Below, piece after piece: positions 12,046 to 22,433 of a stretch of DNA of 64,000 nt; the stretch's first letter is position 1, and each line of letters begins with the position of its first letter. The stretch lies in NCBI GenBank assembly GCA_021904315.1, contig CM038925.1:188501-252500 (forward strand), given 5' to 3'. The translations under genes and the position numbers were made by a program. The notes under the pieces were generated by a model. It did no database searches. It was not told the DNA's origin and was given only the letters and a program-made list of their open reading frames with translations. Origin of the DNA: Sphagnum magellanicum. Taxonomy: Eukaryota; Streptophyta; Sphagnopsida; Sphagnales; Sphagnaceae.

Positions 12046-12273
12046 GTACTTGTTACTTTTGCTACAGCTGAGGATAGAAAAATTGTCTTTCAGAACCGTG
12101 TAATTCTAAAAGGTACCAACTAGGGCTTGGAGGAGGATTTGACCAAACAGCAGCAAGAGCAAAAAAGGGCATCATGGCATCTATTTGAGAAGGCCAAAGC
12201 GGACAAGATGAAAGCTTACTGGCGTGGCGCAAACCTTTACATCAATGACACCAAAGTCACAGCTCAACACTAG
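12046..12273 (+). pseudogene. LINE ORF1, C-terminal remnant
   Basis: The frame reads VLVTFATAEDRKIVFQN, then RVILKGTN, an in-frame TAG, then GLEEDLT and a segment ending AYWRGANLYINDTKV before a final TAG at 12271-12273. The layout (a strand with FATAEDRKIVFQ, then GT..GLEEDLT, then a basic helix and W/F-RGA-LYI) matches the C-terminal part of ORF1-type proteins, which bind RNA in other LINEs. The internal stop makes this copy non-functional unless the product is supplied in trans. Upstream sequence could not be read in frame. Confidence 0.6.
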
Positions 12274-12288
12274 GGGTGTTGGGACTAG

Positions 12289-15200
12289 AGAGCATTACGA
12301 GTCTCCTTGTGGAACATCCATGGGGGGACAAACACAAAGCTAAGTACCAGTTCACATATACAGAGATTGTTTGATGAATCAGATGTTGTTGCACTCACAG
12401 AAACCCACTTGTTCCCTGATGAAACACCACTGCAGATGCCTGGTTTTCAGTGTTTACACAATCCACGCCCTGTATTTGACATGAGCTCAGTCAGGGCAAC
12501 AGTGAAGCATAGTGGTGGTGTTGTAGTATTTGTAAATGACTCTTGGTCAGATTGTGTATCCTTATGGAAACAGAGCACAGATGGCACCAGATTGTGGCTA
12601 CAGTTCCAATGTTCGGGGGCTGCACCGTTGTTTTTGGCTGTAGTATATGCTCCACCCAAAGGGTCCCCATATGCTAATGAAGGCTTGTTTGATAACATTG
12701 CTGCAGAGGTCGGCATGATTCAGGACCTTGGGGGCAGTATTTTACTCACTGGTGATTTCAATGCAAGGACTAGTGCAACTGACGACTATGTTGATTGTCG
12801 TTACTTTACAGAGCACATACCTGACACATTGCCATTGGGGAATGACTTCCCGGAGGTTTTGCCTAAGCGACATAACTCGGACAAGGGGGGGTTGAAAGGT
12901 TGGCACAATGAGTTCTTAGACCTTTGTAGCTCCTCGGGATTGTTCATTCTCAATGGCAGGATCACAGGCGATGTATCAGGGGAATGCACTTGCTTTGCCA
13001 ATGGCGGCTCCAGCCTTGTGGATTATATGGTCGCATCACCTGCTCTATTTGATTGTGCCACATCACTTGTGGTACATAAATGCCCTCTATTCTGTGGAAA
13101 AGGGGGTGATTCCGACCACATGCCACTTTCACTCAACTTGCAGTTACCTTGGCAACATGTGTCACCCACAATTTCAGACTCTCGTGTAGACATCCGTCGT
13201 TTCAAATATGATGCTAGCAAGTGCACACAGTATTGTCAACACTTGCAGCAACAGATTGCCCAGTGCACAGCACAAATGAGTGACATAAACAATGTGGACA
13301 TGGCCGTGCAGTTGTTGCATGATTGCATTTGTAATGTCGCTACGGCTGTGCATGGCTGCCCTGCGGCACGCACCAGTACAACACAACATCGTCATCAACC
13401 ATGGTTTGACACTGAATGTCGTAGCAAGCACAAGGAAGTATCTGCATATGCAAAGCTTCATCCTAATAGCCATCTAGCACACGAATGGAAGAAGCAACTT
13501 AAACAACTACTGCGTCGTAAGAAACGCATGTACAAGAAGCTGCAAGGGCGACAATTGTGTGCACTAACCAAGACAAATCCAGCCAGCTTCTGGAGGCAAT
13601 ACTCCAAGACCAAAGAGCGATCCATTACTATCAGCAAAACAGACTTGGTTACTGGCTTCCAGAAGCTACTGGAAGGACAATGCCCCAGTAATCCAGTTGG
13701 GGCACAGGGTAGCTCTACAGATCAGGTGGTCTTGAACTTGTCACACCCTTTTGCGAGTGATGCTTGCAGCACACTAAACTGTGACATAACCTTGGATGAG
13801 ATTGCACAAGTGATGAGGAGACTCAAACGTAACAAGTCTGCTGGCTTAGATGGCATCAAAGCAGAGTTTCTACTTGATGCTGGCGATATGTTACACGTGC
13901 CACTACAGATTGTATTCAACAAGTTGTTGCAACAAGGTTACTCAGCAAGCTTGTCTACTGGAGTCATTCATGCATTGCACAAGGGTGGTGATGCCTTGCA
14001 ATTTGAAAACTACAAGGGAATCACAGTGGGTCCTGTATTGGCTAAGGTGTTTGCCATGATTCTTGAGGCACGGTTGAGCAGCTGGGCAGAAGAGAGGGGC
14101 CTACGTGCTAGGGGACAGGCTGGTTTTAGGAAAGATTTCCGCACCACGGATAACCTGTACATTCTGCGAACGCTCATTGAACAAAACATTCACAAACGCA
14201 AAAAGGTGTACTGCTGTTTTGTGGACTTCCGCAAAGCTTTTGATACAATGCCCCGTGATCTGCTATGGCAAGTGTTAGATGAGATGGGAATTGTGGGTCG
14301 CTTCATGCAGTGTCTACAGAGCATGTATAGCCAGGATAGCGTTAGAGTTATGCATCCAACAGAAGGGCTATCAGCCTGGTTTCCATGTGGCATTGGGGTC
14401 AAACAAGGCTGTCCACTGAGTCCACTGCTTTTTAGACTCTACCTTGATGGACTTGAGAAACATCTAGATGCACTTGAGGGCGACAGCCCGCCACAGTTGG
14501 CAGACATAGTAGTCAAATTACTGTTGTATGCCGATGATCTGGCATTGATGTCAGAAACCCCACAAGGGTTGCAGAAACAAATAAATGCTTTGTTTGAGTT
14601 TTGTGTTGTTCGACAATTGGTCATCAATGTGAGCAAGACCAAGGTGGTGGTGTTTGAGAAACACCGCAGTGTAGCGCCAAAGTTCACATACAGAGGGACA
14701 ACCATTGAGCGGGTTCAATCATTCAGATACTTGGGCTTAGAGTTACATAGTACAAAAGGCATGGTAGTAGCCATAGCCAAATTGACTGCTGCTGGGAAGA
14801 AGGCACTGTTTGCATTACGCCGCAGATGCAATGATCTGAGCATAACAGATCCAGAAGTAATGTGTCAGTTGTTCGACTCATTGGTATGCCCAGTACTGAG
14901 CTATGCATGCGAGGTGTGGACAGGTTGTACAAGGGCGAAAGGGTTGCAACAAGCAGAACAAGTACATAGAATGTTCCTGAGAGGAATATTAGGGGTCAAT
15001 AAAACAACAAGCACTTTTGTTGTGCTGGGGGAGTTTGGAAGGTATCCATTAGAATATTTTTGGTGGCAACAAACTCTCAAGTATTATGATAGATTACGGA
15101 AATCCACAGCAGATCGTCTGTTGTACTGTGCCTACCAGACCCAGATCCAGATGCTCAGCATGCTCAATGATAACCAACAATGTTGGCTCCGGAACGTGCA

Positions 15201-16583
15201 GTTGTGGCTTAAAGACCAAGATGTTCAAGTTCTCTATGCTAATATCAAGTGTGCTATAGCAAGGGCACAGGCTTCTTACCTAGAATCCACTTATGGTGAC
15301 CAGGTCAGAACCAAAAGTAGCAGATTACGTACATACCAGCTGATGAACACAATGTCGCAACCCCACTTTGGCCAAGTGTGGGGGTGAAGCCCAACACTTG
15401 GAAAAGTTGGAGGTTGGGAGTCTTCCGGGACTCCCGAATGTTCAGAGCTCGACAGCAAGGGGCAAAACACCTCGCATTGGGGTGTTCTTGGTGTCATTGG
15501 AAAGGTCTTGAAACGTAGATATCGAAAATGCCCTCGCATTGGCAATTCGGACATCTGCAGCCCAAGTTATGAGCAAAAGAAGGGCCGGGAGTCAAACTGG
15601 CAGTTTGACTCCCGACCACTAAAAGTCGGGAATCGACCTCTTCCCGACGTCCGATTTGAGTTTGCTACATGGCGTTGGAAAGATCTCGACGAGGGCTACA
15701 ACTTTGCTTCAGACCTCGTTGCGATCGGAGGTCAGGGCGAGAATATATGACCTCCCAAAGTCCCGGGACTCCAACCGGGACGATTTCGGGACAATTTCGG
15801 GACTCCAACTTGGGAGTCCCGGGAATTTGTGCCATTTGGATGTAGCCTCGGCGACGAGCTGCAAAGAATACTATATGGGGGAAGGTGGTGGCTTCCCCCG
15901 AGTCCGGGCCGTGGTGAGTCTTGTGTGTCCAAGTGCCCGTGGCAAGTCCCAACACCAAAGGGTGTCCCGAATGCTAAACTAACCTCGTGGGGTTGGTTTT
16001 TGGATGCAGAATCACACAAGCTAAGCTAGTCCCTCTTCCTAGTCTAATCCCGGGGCTCCCAACTCGACCCTCTACCCCTTTCTAGAGTTGGAAGCCGGGA
16101 GCGTGCTACCAAGTTCAACTTTCCGCAACTTGACTTTGTGAAACCCTCAAGTGTGTTTCACCCCGTGACTTGGGAGCGCGTCACACAAGCTGTACAATAG
16201 AATCTGGATACTCATATGCACATCAGAGGTATTTGCAAGTGATCACAAATGTTCAGCTTAGGCAATCTTTGTCAAGGTTCAGATGTTCAAACCATCGTTT
16301 GGAGGTAGAGTGTGGCAGGCATGCAAAGCCTGAGAGTGTCCCGAGGAGAGATAGGATTTGTCGTCTATGTTCCCTAGGAGCTGTTGAGGATGAAGACCAC
16401 TTGTTATTAGTGTGCCTAGCTCACCATGACATTCGTTACAAGTTTAGTCAACAGTTAGGGAAACAATTGACACCGTGCAGCTTACTTGCTGAATTGATAC
16501 ATTCGGCTAATCAGAAAGCGGTAGCTTTGTACTTAGTTTCTTGCCTAGACAATAGGAGTGTTTTGATCAAGTCAACTTTGTAA
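12289..16583 (+). pseudogene. LINE ORF2: endonuclease and reverse transcriptase, split by a solo LTR
   Basis: The frame opens after TAG at 12286-12288 and has no ATG near its start, so reinitiation after ORF1 is possible. Counting residues from the TTG at 12307: the endonuclease has WNIHG at the start, TETH, GDFN at 149-152 and SDH at 269-271. The reverse transcriptase has FVDFRKAFD (residues 638-646), GVKQGCPLSPLLF and YADD (741-744). After the LTR the frame resumes with LSRFRCSNHRLEVE and a Cys/His motif (CRLC...EDEDHLLLVC), ending in TAA. Lengths before (12289-15352, 3,064 nt) and after (16189-16583, 395 nt) the LTR sum to 3,459 nt, exactly 1,153 codons including the stop. ORF2 therefore shows no defect besides the insertion. 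The enzyme would nick target DNA and prime cDNA synthesis there. Confidence 0.93.
15353..16183. mobile_element. Solo LTR (831 bp) inserted in the LINE ORF2
   Basis: The segment begins TGTCGCAACCCC and ends GGGAGCGCGTCA, giving the TG...CA ends of an LTR. It is flanked by a perfect 5-bp target-site duplication, CACAA (15348-15352 and 16184-16188). It has no internal coding region, so it is the solo LTR left by recombination between the two LTRs of a retrotransposon. It is rich in GGGAGTC/GACTCCC words and is related along its length to the element at 32095-32915. The frame it opens from inside (12307-15387) ends in a stop 35 bp into the LTR. Confidence 0.93.
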
Positions 16584-16654
16584 TTGTCGTCAAATGGATC
16601 TCTCTGGTCCGGGTATTGACGTTAAATTAAAAGAAAGAAAGAAAGAAAGAAAGA

Positions 16655-17180
16655 GGTTCTCTTCAAAAAGAAGAACCACACAACATTCGTTCGATGTCTA
16701 AAAAACCTGCTAACAAAGTTAACTATATTTATCTGCTGAAATTTTATAAATTATTATTTTTACTGCCAAAGTGGATGTTGAAAAATAAAATAAGGTGCTG
16801 AACCTGAAAAAGTACTATGGTATATTGTGGGTTGGGCTAGGTCTGGAATACTCACAATGGTATTCCCTCTTGTGCATAGTGCTTTTGTTTGTCTTTTGCA
16901 AATTTGTGAAGCAGGTGGGCTGGTGATCATGCACAAGAGGACTTGGCCAAATTTGGCTAGAGGTCAGAGCGAGAAGTAGAAAAATGTAGGATACCAGTTA
17001 TAATAGGGCGAGTTGTTGGGACATATCCTCTAAATATGGCAAATGTAGGATATTTTTCCAGATAATGTGAGGTCTTGGGATCATTTTTTCCAAAAAAATC
17101 CCTTTGTACTTTTCACACCTTTCTTTTTTGTCTTGCCAGTATTTTCACAAAAGTAAAAACACTACTTGTGCAGGTAAAAA
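16655..17180. other. Unique sequence between the LINE and block B
   Basis: I see no gene, repeat or recognisable signal in this stretch. It ends exactly where the foldback element and block copy B begin. Confidence 0.5.
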
Positions 17181-18044
17181 TAAGTACCCCCAGTTTATAA
17201 TTGGGGTATTAGCCCACGCCAAAAATGATGACAACAGTTTTGGAAATAGAAATTTCATGCAGTCAATGGGAAGGCTCAACATGCACTAAGTGCCTTGATT
17301 TTTTTGTTGTAAAGTTTTTTGACGGGGGGTGGGGGGCGTCTGGGAGAGGATTTTTTTCATTTTTCCTTTGTTCCTGACATGTTCCTTTCAAGTTCCCATC
17401 AGGTTCCCAATGTGTTCCCCAAGGGTGTTCCCAATAGCACCTCACTGTAATCCCATATGTTTTGCCCAAAGTCCTCCCCTTCTCACCTATATAGGTGGGC
17501 CAAAGGGCGAGGCACTTCATCTTTCCAAAGAATCTTCCATTTTGGGGGGCCTCCATAGTTTTAACTTTTTGTTAATGGGCCAATCAAATTGGCTCATTGG
17601 CCAAAAAAAAGAAAAAGTTGGACTTGTGAGGCACCCCCAACTATTTAATATGAAATGGAATAAGTACCCCCAGTTTAAATAAGGGGACCACATTAGGAAC
17701 CTGATGGGAACCCATTGGGAACTTGAAGGGAATATGTTAGGAACAAAGGAAAAATGAAAAAAATCCCCTCCCCACAAAACTTAAAAGAAAAAAAATCAAG
17801 GCACTTTGAGTGCATGCTGAGCCTTCCCATTGGGAACTTGAAAGGAACATGTCGGGAACAAAGGAAAATTTTTAAAAATCCTCCCCCAGCTGGCCCCCCC
17901 TCCAAAAAACTTTAAAACAAAAAAATCAAGGCACTTTGAGTGCATGCTGAGCCTTCCCATTGGCTGCATGAGATTTCTATTTCCAAAACTGTTCATCACA
18001 ATTTTGGCCTGGGCTAATATCCCCATTATAAACTTGGGGTACTC
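17181..18044. mobile_element. Foldback / long-TIR element at the left end of block B
   Basis: The left arm from AAGTACCCCCAGTTTATAA is repeated in inverted orientation at the right end (TTATAAACTTGGGGTACTC, ending at 18044). The inverted similarity continues inward for roughly 200 bp or more, covering the words GAAATTTCATGCAGTCAATG and AGTGCCTTGATTTTTTTGTT. The right arm contains a further direct duplication of about 120 bp (two runs from ATTGGGAACTTGAA near 17715 and 17838). Another copy of the terminal word AAGTACCCCCAGTTTAAAT lies inside at about 17662. No coding capacity is seen. No clear target-site duplication is visible. Confidence 0.8.
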
Positions 18045-20267
18045 ATTAAACCCTTGGAATCAATATATTTTGGAATCATTTGGATAGCTTAACAAACTTA
18101 GCTTGTTTGCAATTACTTCTCTCACACAAAAGCAGGCTTGGTGGACTTGCATGCTTTGCTATGCACCCTGGTCCTCATTTCCAACAAACGTATCACCCAC
18201 TCCCAATGCACTATGGATGCACACCATAGAGGCACACCATAGAGGCACATATTTTTCCATGATATCGAAGTGTTCTCTAGAGAACCATCCTGGCCATGCC
18301 GTTTGCTTCAGTTCAAAACTCATGATTCGCATATTACAGGGCATTGTGATGGTTTCACTTTTTTGTTCCCAGAACTTTCGACGATGAAAAGCTCAAAATA
18401 TCAACATTTCAAGCAATAAATTTCTTCAAAAATCAACAATTTCAAGAATAATTTAATTAGTGCCAAATCCCTTCTTTATCATGGTAATATTCTTGCAACT
18501 ACTACCTGGTGTTATGTGTGTAGCCACAACTCTATCCAAACCAACAATGCTCATGACCCAAGAGTTAGTTAAGCAGTAGCTCCTGAACAAATAGCTAACA
18601 TTGTAACAGCAATTGGATTGGATTCCCACCATTATGGAGTGTACATTCTCAGACTTAATAAAATGCATGGATGTGATTTCTCCATCCAACTGATCTGTGA
18701 GTCTCAAATTAGATAATGATTCTGCCATCTTATTTTACTTCTACTTCAAGGTTTTACATCAGTCCTATCACATTCATTGAATCAGTTTTCAAGACTTTCT
18801 TATGAAGTTATAATTGGAACCTAATATAGTTAACCAATTAGAACCGAATGTGTAACTAGTGCATGGCTACTGAAGCCCAGGCCTCTGAGTACATAAGTGT
18901 TCACTTACTGGCCTATTTTCCCTAGGCCTTGCTAGTTTTAAAGAGAAGATCTCTTTATCTCTTTGCTCATACGTTTTTGCTAACACTAACTAAAACTAGA
19001 CTGGATCTGATAAAAGTTCAAAGTTTAATACTCTTACTTAGGGCCAGTTTAATGCATAATCATATTAGGATACATATCTGCAGATTGTATAAGCTCCAGC
19101 AAGGGAGAAGGCAAGGGCTTGAATGGGGACACAGTAATGAAGCTGTGCCTCAACGTCATCCCTCTTGTTCCGTTTGTTTTGTTTCTTTTATTTCGTCTTT
19201 TTCATTCACTTGTTTCCCCTCCTTAAGTCAATCTTCACTTTTGCACTTTTGCATTCCCTAATTAGACACTTGAGGTTTTTAATGTGATCATTATATGTAT
19301 TCATGAAGTTGCAATACACATGCAGGTACAACCAACCAGAGGTGAAAACAGGTTAGAATCAAATGGTTGGTAAGTACACCTTGTGAGCAAACAAAACAAG
19401 TTATAAGTATTTGCATACCAATAGGAAATTTCCTAAAAGCAAACCAACATCTTCATCATGAATAGCTCTGTCATTACTCCCTCCTATTTCATCAGCTTCT
19501 GAGACACTGTGTGTAAATAGTTATACCTGCTCAGAACTTGAGTGAAAGGCATCCATCCAACAAAAATATGTGTCCTGAGTTTCTGTCCCAATTTTCAGAC
19601 GCATTTGGGAAGACTTAGGCATGTTCTCAGCTAGCATTAATCAAGAGGCATATACGAAAGAACAACATATCTTACAGCCAATACTGGGGATATTAGTTAT
19701 TAGAAATACTATACACTGGTCTTGTTCAACTTTTATTAGTTTTGAAGAAGGATCTCAAAATCCGCCTTGGTGCATGTGTGTTCCTATGAAGAGAGGCTCC
19801 TTCTGTTGGAGGGTCTTGTGCATCAGCTGCAGGAGTAGCTGCAAGTTTGTCTGGTGATGGTTTCTTACTCAACCTTGAAACAAGAAACAGAACACAATTT
19901 TGTCAGATCCTGCAATTGTTGAAAGGATTTGCAACAACAGATGAAAAGAAATGAAAAAAAAGAAGACAGCCTAATATGAAGCAAACAGTAGATGAAGACC
20001 TCCAAGTAGACAGAATTGCTGGAGCTTTCTTTGTTCAAAGTGTAGAGTTCATTGTAAAACTAGCAACAGACCTGTCAGGGAAAATTCTGAAACTCTCAAG
20101 TTTCAACACTCCTTCATTGGAGGTTTTGCCAAATGGCCTACCCACATCACTATAAAGGTGAAGGAGAATGACTAATTACCAGGACCTGTACCGTTTTCTC
20201 TCTAATTGTCCCTAGTACTTTATCTTGAAAAAGTGATGTTTAGCACACAAAAACTTGTGCCAAATGT
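18045..20267. other. Region of block B without a supported gene
   Basis: A 91-codon minus-strand frame (18453-18728) is open in both B and C, but all five base differences between the copies change an amino acid, which argues against a gene under selection. A short tandem duplication of GCACACCATAGAG lies near 18219-18245. Frames at 18929-19261 and 19621-19857 show no domain and differ in reading between copies. Confidence 0.5.
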
Positions 20268-20699
20268 TCATGGATGGAAACTTAGCTTTTCCATATGTGG
20301 CTCAAATACACAGCATTCTTTCTCAGCAAATTTCAGAATTATGTTGTACCTCTGTTCACAATGTTTAGTGAACTCATGATTCTGTGTGTCCCATCGGATA
20401 GTGATGACAGAGTTGTCAATCAATTCATCACCAGTCACGTACAACACAGCTTTGTTATTACACCACACTCGCAATGTCCAGTATGTTTGGTTTGGATCAC
20501 ACTCAACCAAATAGTTGGACTCTCCCACAATAGTTGTCTGTGGTGGATTGCTGGTACTAGTTTCCAGCGTAATGTTGGGATTTGGTTCACCTTTTGGTGT
20601 CAATCTGCATCGCCGTATCTGTGTCCGATTTGAAGTCTCTTCAAATAACTCGAGGGTCTTATTAGTTTCATTGACGAGATTTGTCTTCAGTTTACCCAT
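20268..20699 (-). CDS. Small intronless protein of the block, copy B (143 aa, unrecognised)
   Basis: An ATG at 20699-20697 opens a 143-codon frame with no intron needed. The protein is soluble in character and has no leader or membrane segment. It is rich in N, T and E, with several cysteines and segments that look like alternating beta strands (TYWTLRVWCNNKAVLYVTG, SVITIRWDTQ). I cannot name the family with certainty. Over 429 coding bases only two differ from copy C (T/N and A/T changes), fewer than in neighbouring stretches, but both change amino acids. The copies also differ at the stop: TGA here, CGA in C, so C reads 22 residues further. It lies about 600 bp downstream of the membrane-protein gene on the same strand. 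Confidence 0.5.
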   Translation of the reverse strand: MGKLKTNLVNETNKTLELFEETSNRTQIRRCRLTPKGEPNPNITLETSTSNPPQTTIVGESNYLVECDPNQTYWTLRVWCNNKAVLYVTGDELIDNSVITIRWDTQNHEFTKHCEQRYNIILKFAEKECCVFEPHMEKLSFHP

Positions 20700-21296
20700 G
20701 TCTTTGTCTTAGCACTGCACTTTTGCAGCGATTAGTGCTTCAAGTTATCCTGCAATGAAAACGTCATCAGAACTCCCACTAGGATTTCTAAAATACTCAA
20801 AATCCTTCACTTGATTTAACAGAAATGTTTGCATATTGGAAATACTCTGACATCATCAACAAGACTTTGGAAAAGTGATTGTACATTTCCATGCTGATAG
20901 GGAACATTTTGAGAAAGTGCAACATGGTGAAATTCTCATTGTGGATAACAGCACAATTTCCTTTAGTTGTACCCATGTCTCACACCCTTTGGACCATTAT
21001 TTCCACTGATAGGAGCCAAAAATACTTCAGAGAGCAAAAGATAATAATTATAACTCTCATGTGATCATTAATCTTGTTTGATTTCCAGCCCACATGATCT
21101 GTAATATATCAGACAACAGGCCACTTGGACTTTGGCTACTACCTAAATCCAAGTAGATGAAACAATGTAATCTGAGTTGGGCTATCTTTGTTCCACATTC
21201 AATCATGAAATGCATAATAGGACAAGGAAACATACTAACCAGTCTGATGGGTGATAACCTATGAGCTCTTGGCTTACCTGCCAGGGTGCCTGCGCA

Positions 21297-22433
21297 CTAG
21301 TTTGGTAATTTTCCGTTACAGAGTACAACGAAGCAACTTGCCAGAGTGATGGCTGAAAAAAGAAGCAGAGGTAGAAGTATAGCCCACAAATATATGAGCT
21401 TTAATCCTGCTGATTTCTTTTTGGACTTCTCTGGCTGTGGGAATTTGAAGTCTGCTCCAGTTGTCTTCAACGACTCAATGCGATTTTTCCAAACCTGCAG
21501 TTAATGGCAATTCTTTGTGAGGACTGAATCTATCATCTTTACATGGATCAGTCACCTACTACTAATTGCAAGAAGGTTATGTCCAATTTGCATGCAATTC
21601 GCGAGATTCGAGGTCATGTCCACATGAATGCCTACGATCACTAAGTATAGACCAAATCGTTTCCTTTAGAAAGTGTTCATCGCTTTCCACTCAGGTATTG
21701 AATCATCTGGCAGAAATAGAAAATATATCGATCACACGGGACAGGCGCAAATTGCTCCTCTCAGTTTCCCCTACAAAGCTCTCCGGCATAACAAAACCAT
21801 TTCCACAAGAGTTCTCAGGAACTCCACAAGACTGATCTCTCGGAAGATGGAAACACTCACCTTCGAATCGTTTGTTTCGTCTTCGAGAGCACACCTCAAC
21901 TCGCTGTAGTCTTTGAGCTTGGCATACACACCGGCGATAGTGGCTACTGAAGCCAACAGGGACAGCGACGCCGGACCCCAGGATTGGGAACACCTGATAA
22001 GATTCGTCTGCGCCACAGCAGTAAGCACCACGCCTTGAAACACACTGTAAAACCCAATCAACTGGTACAACTCGTTTTTGGTGTTGATGCTTCGGGTTCT
22101 CTTTTTCTCTATCCTCGACAACGCCACCTTGAACTGTTTCTCCCAATCTATCAGAGCCCGATTCAACTTTGGGTCCTTCTCTATTTGAAGCAGACACTCA
22201 GCCTCTACTTCGATTGGATTGACCTTCTTGCTCTCAACGTGCGCGGCAGCATCCTCCAAATATTTCTCCCACTCCTCCAGAAACCGGCTGAGCTTTGGAT
22301 CTTCGTGTATTCGACGCAGAGCTTCCCTTTCCTTATTGGCGTTCAGAGTAGAACCTCCCTCCTGTTCTTCAGTTGGGTCATCGATGATGTCAACAACCAC
22401 GCAAATTTCCCCCTCTTTTGGACCTCCGGCCAT
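21297..22433 (-). CDS. Two-exon membrane protein of the block, copy B (256 aa, intact)
   Basis: Exon 1 runs 22433-21861 (ATG, 191 codons) and exon 2 runs 21494-21297, ending in TAG. The donor is AAG|GTGAGTG and the acceptor is CTGCAG|GTTTGG, phase 0, with a 366-bp intron. Residues 37-72 and 77-113 are two related helical, charged repeats (DPKLSRFLEEWEKYLED and DPKLNRALIDWEKQFKV). Hydrophobic stretches at about 124-141, 152-172 and 222-250 suggest three membrane spans, the last wholly in exon 2 just before the C-terminus. The frame is open upstream to about 22550, but the first ATG is at 22433, so I chose it. The family resembles uncharacterised plant membrane proteins with the FYSVFQGVVLTAV motif; I cannot assign a function. 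It is the only copy here that is both complete and open. Confidence 0.78.

Larger units (their letters stand above)
11940..16654 (+). mobile_element. Non-LTR retrotransposon (LINE), 5' truncated or decayed in ORF1
   Basis: A remnant of ORF1 is followed after 15 nt by a long ORF2 with an apurinic-type endonuclease, a reverse transcriptase and a C-terminal Cys/His motif. The 3' end is a short (AAAG)n tail at about 16630-16654, like the simple-repeat tails of several LINE clades. The 5' limit of 11940 is approximate, and I could not identify a target-site duplication. ORF2 is open apart from one solo-LTR insertion, so the copy is fairly young. The clade cannot be assigned by eye. Confidence 0.9.

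Noticed and set aside
12307..12309. ORF2 translation start at the TTG of 12307
   Set aside because: The frame is open further upstream to 12289, and the conserved endonuclease N-terminus includes residues before this codon, so it is not the natural start.
16630..16654. The (AAAG)n run as an independent microsatellite
   Set aside because: It directly follows the LINE 3' region and is best read as the tail of that element.
18453..18728. A 91-codon minus-strand frame, also open in copy C (41609-41884)
   Set aside because: All five differences between copies change amino acids and none is silent; no domain or leader. It is most likely chance.
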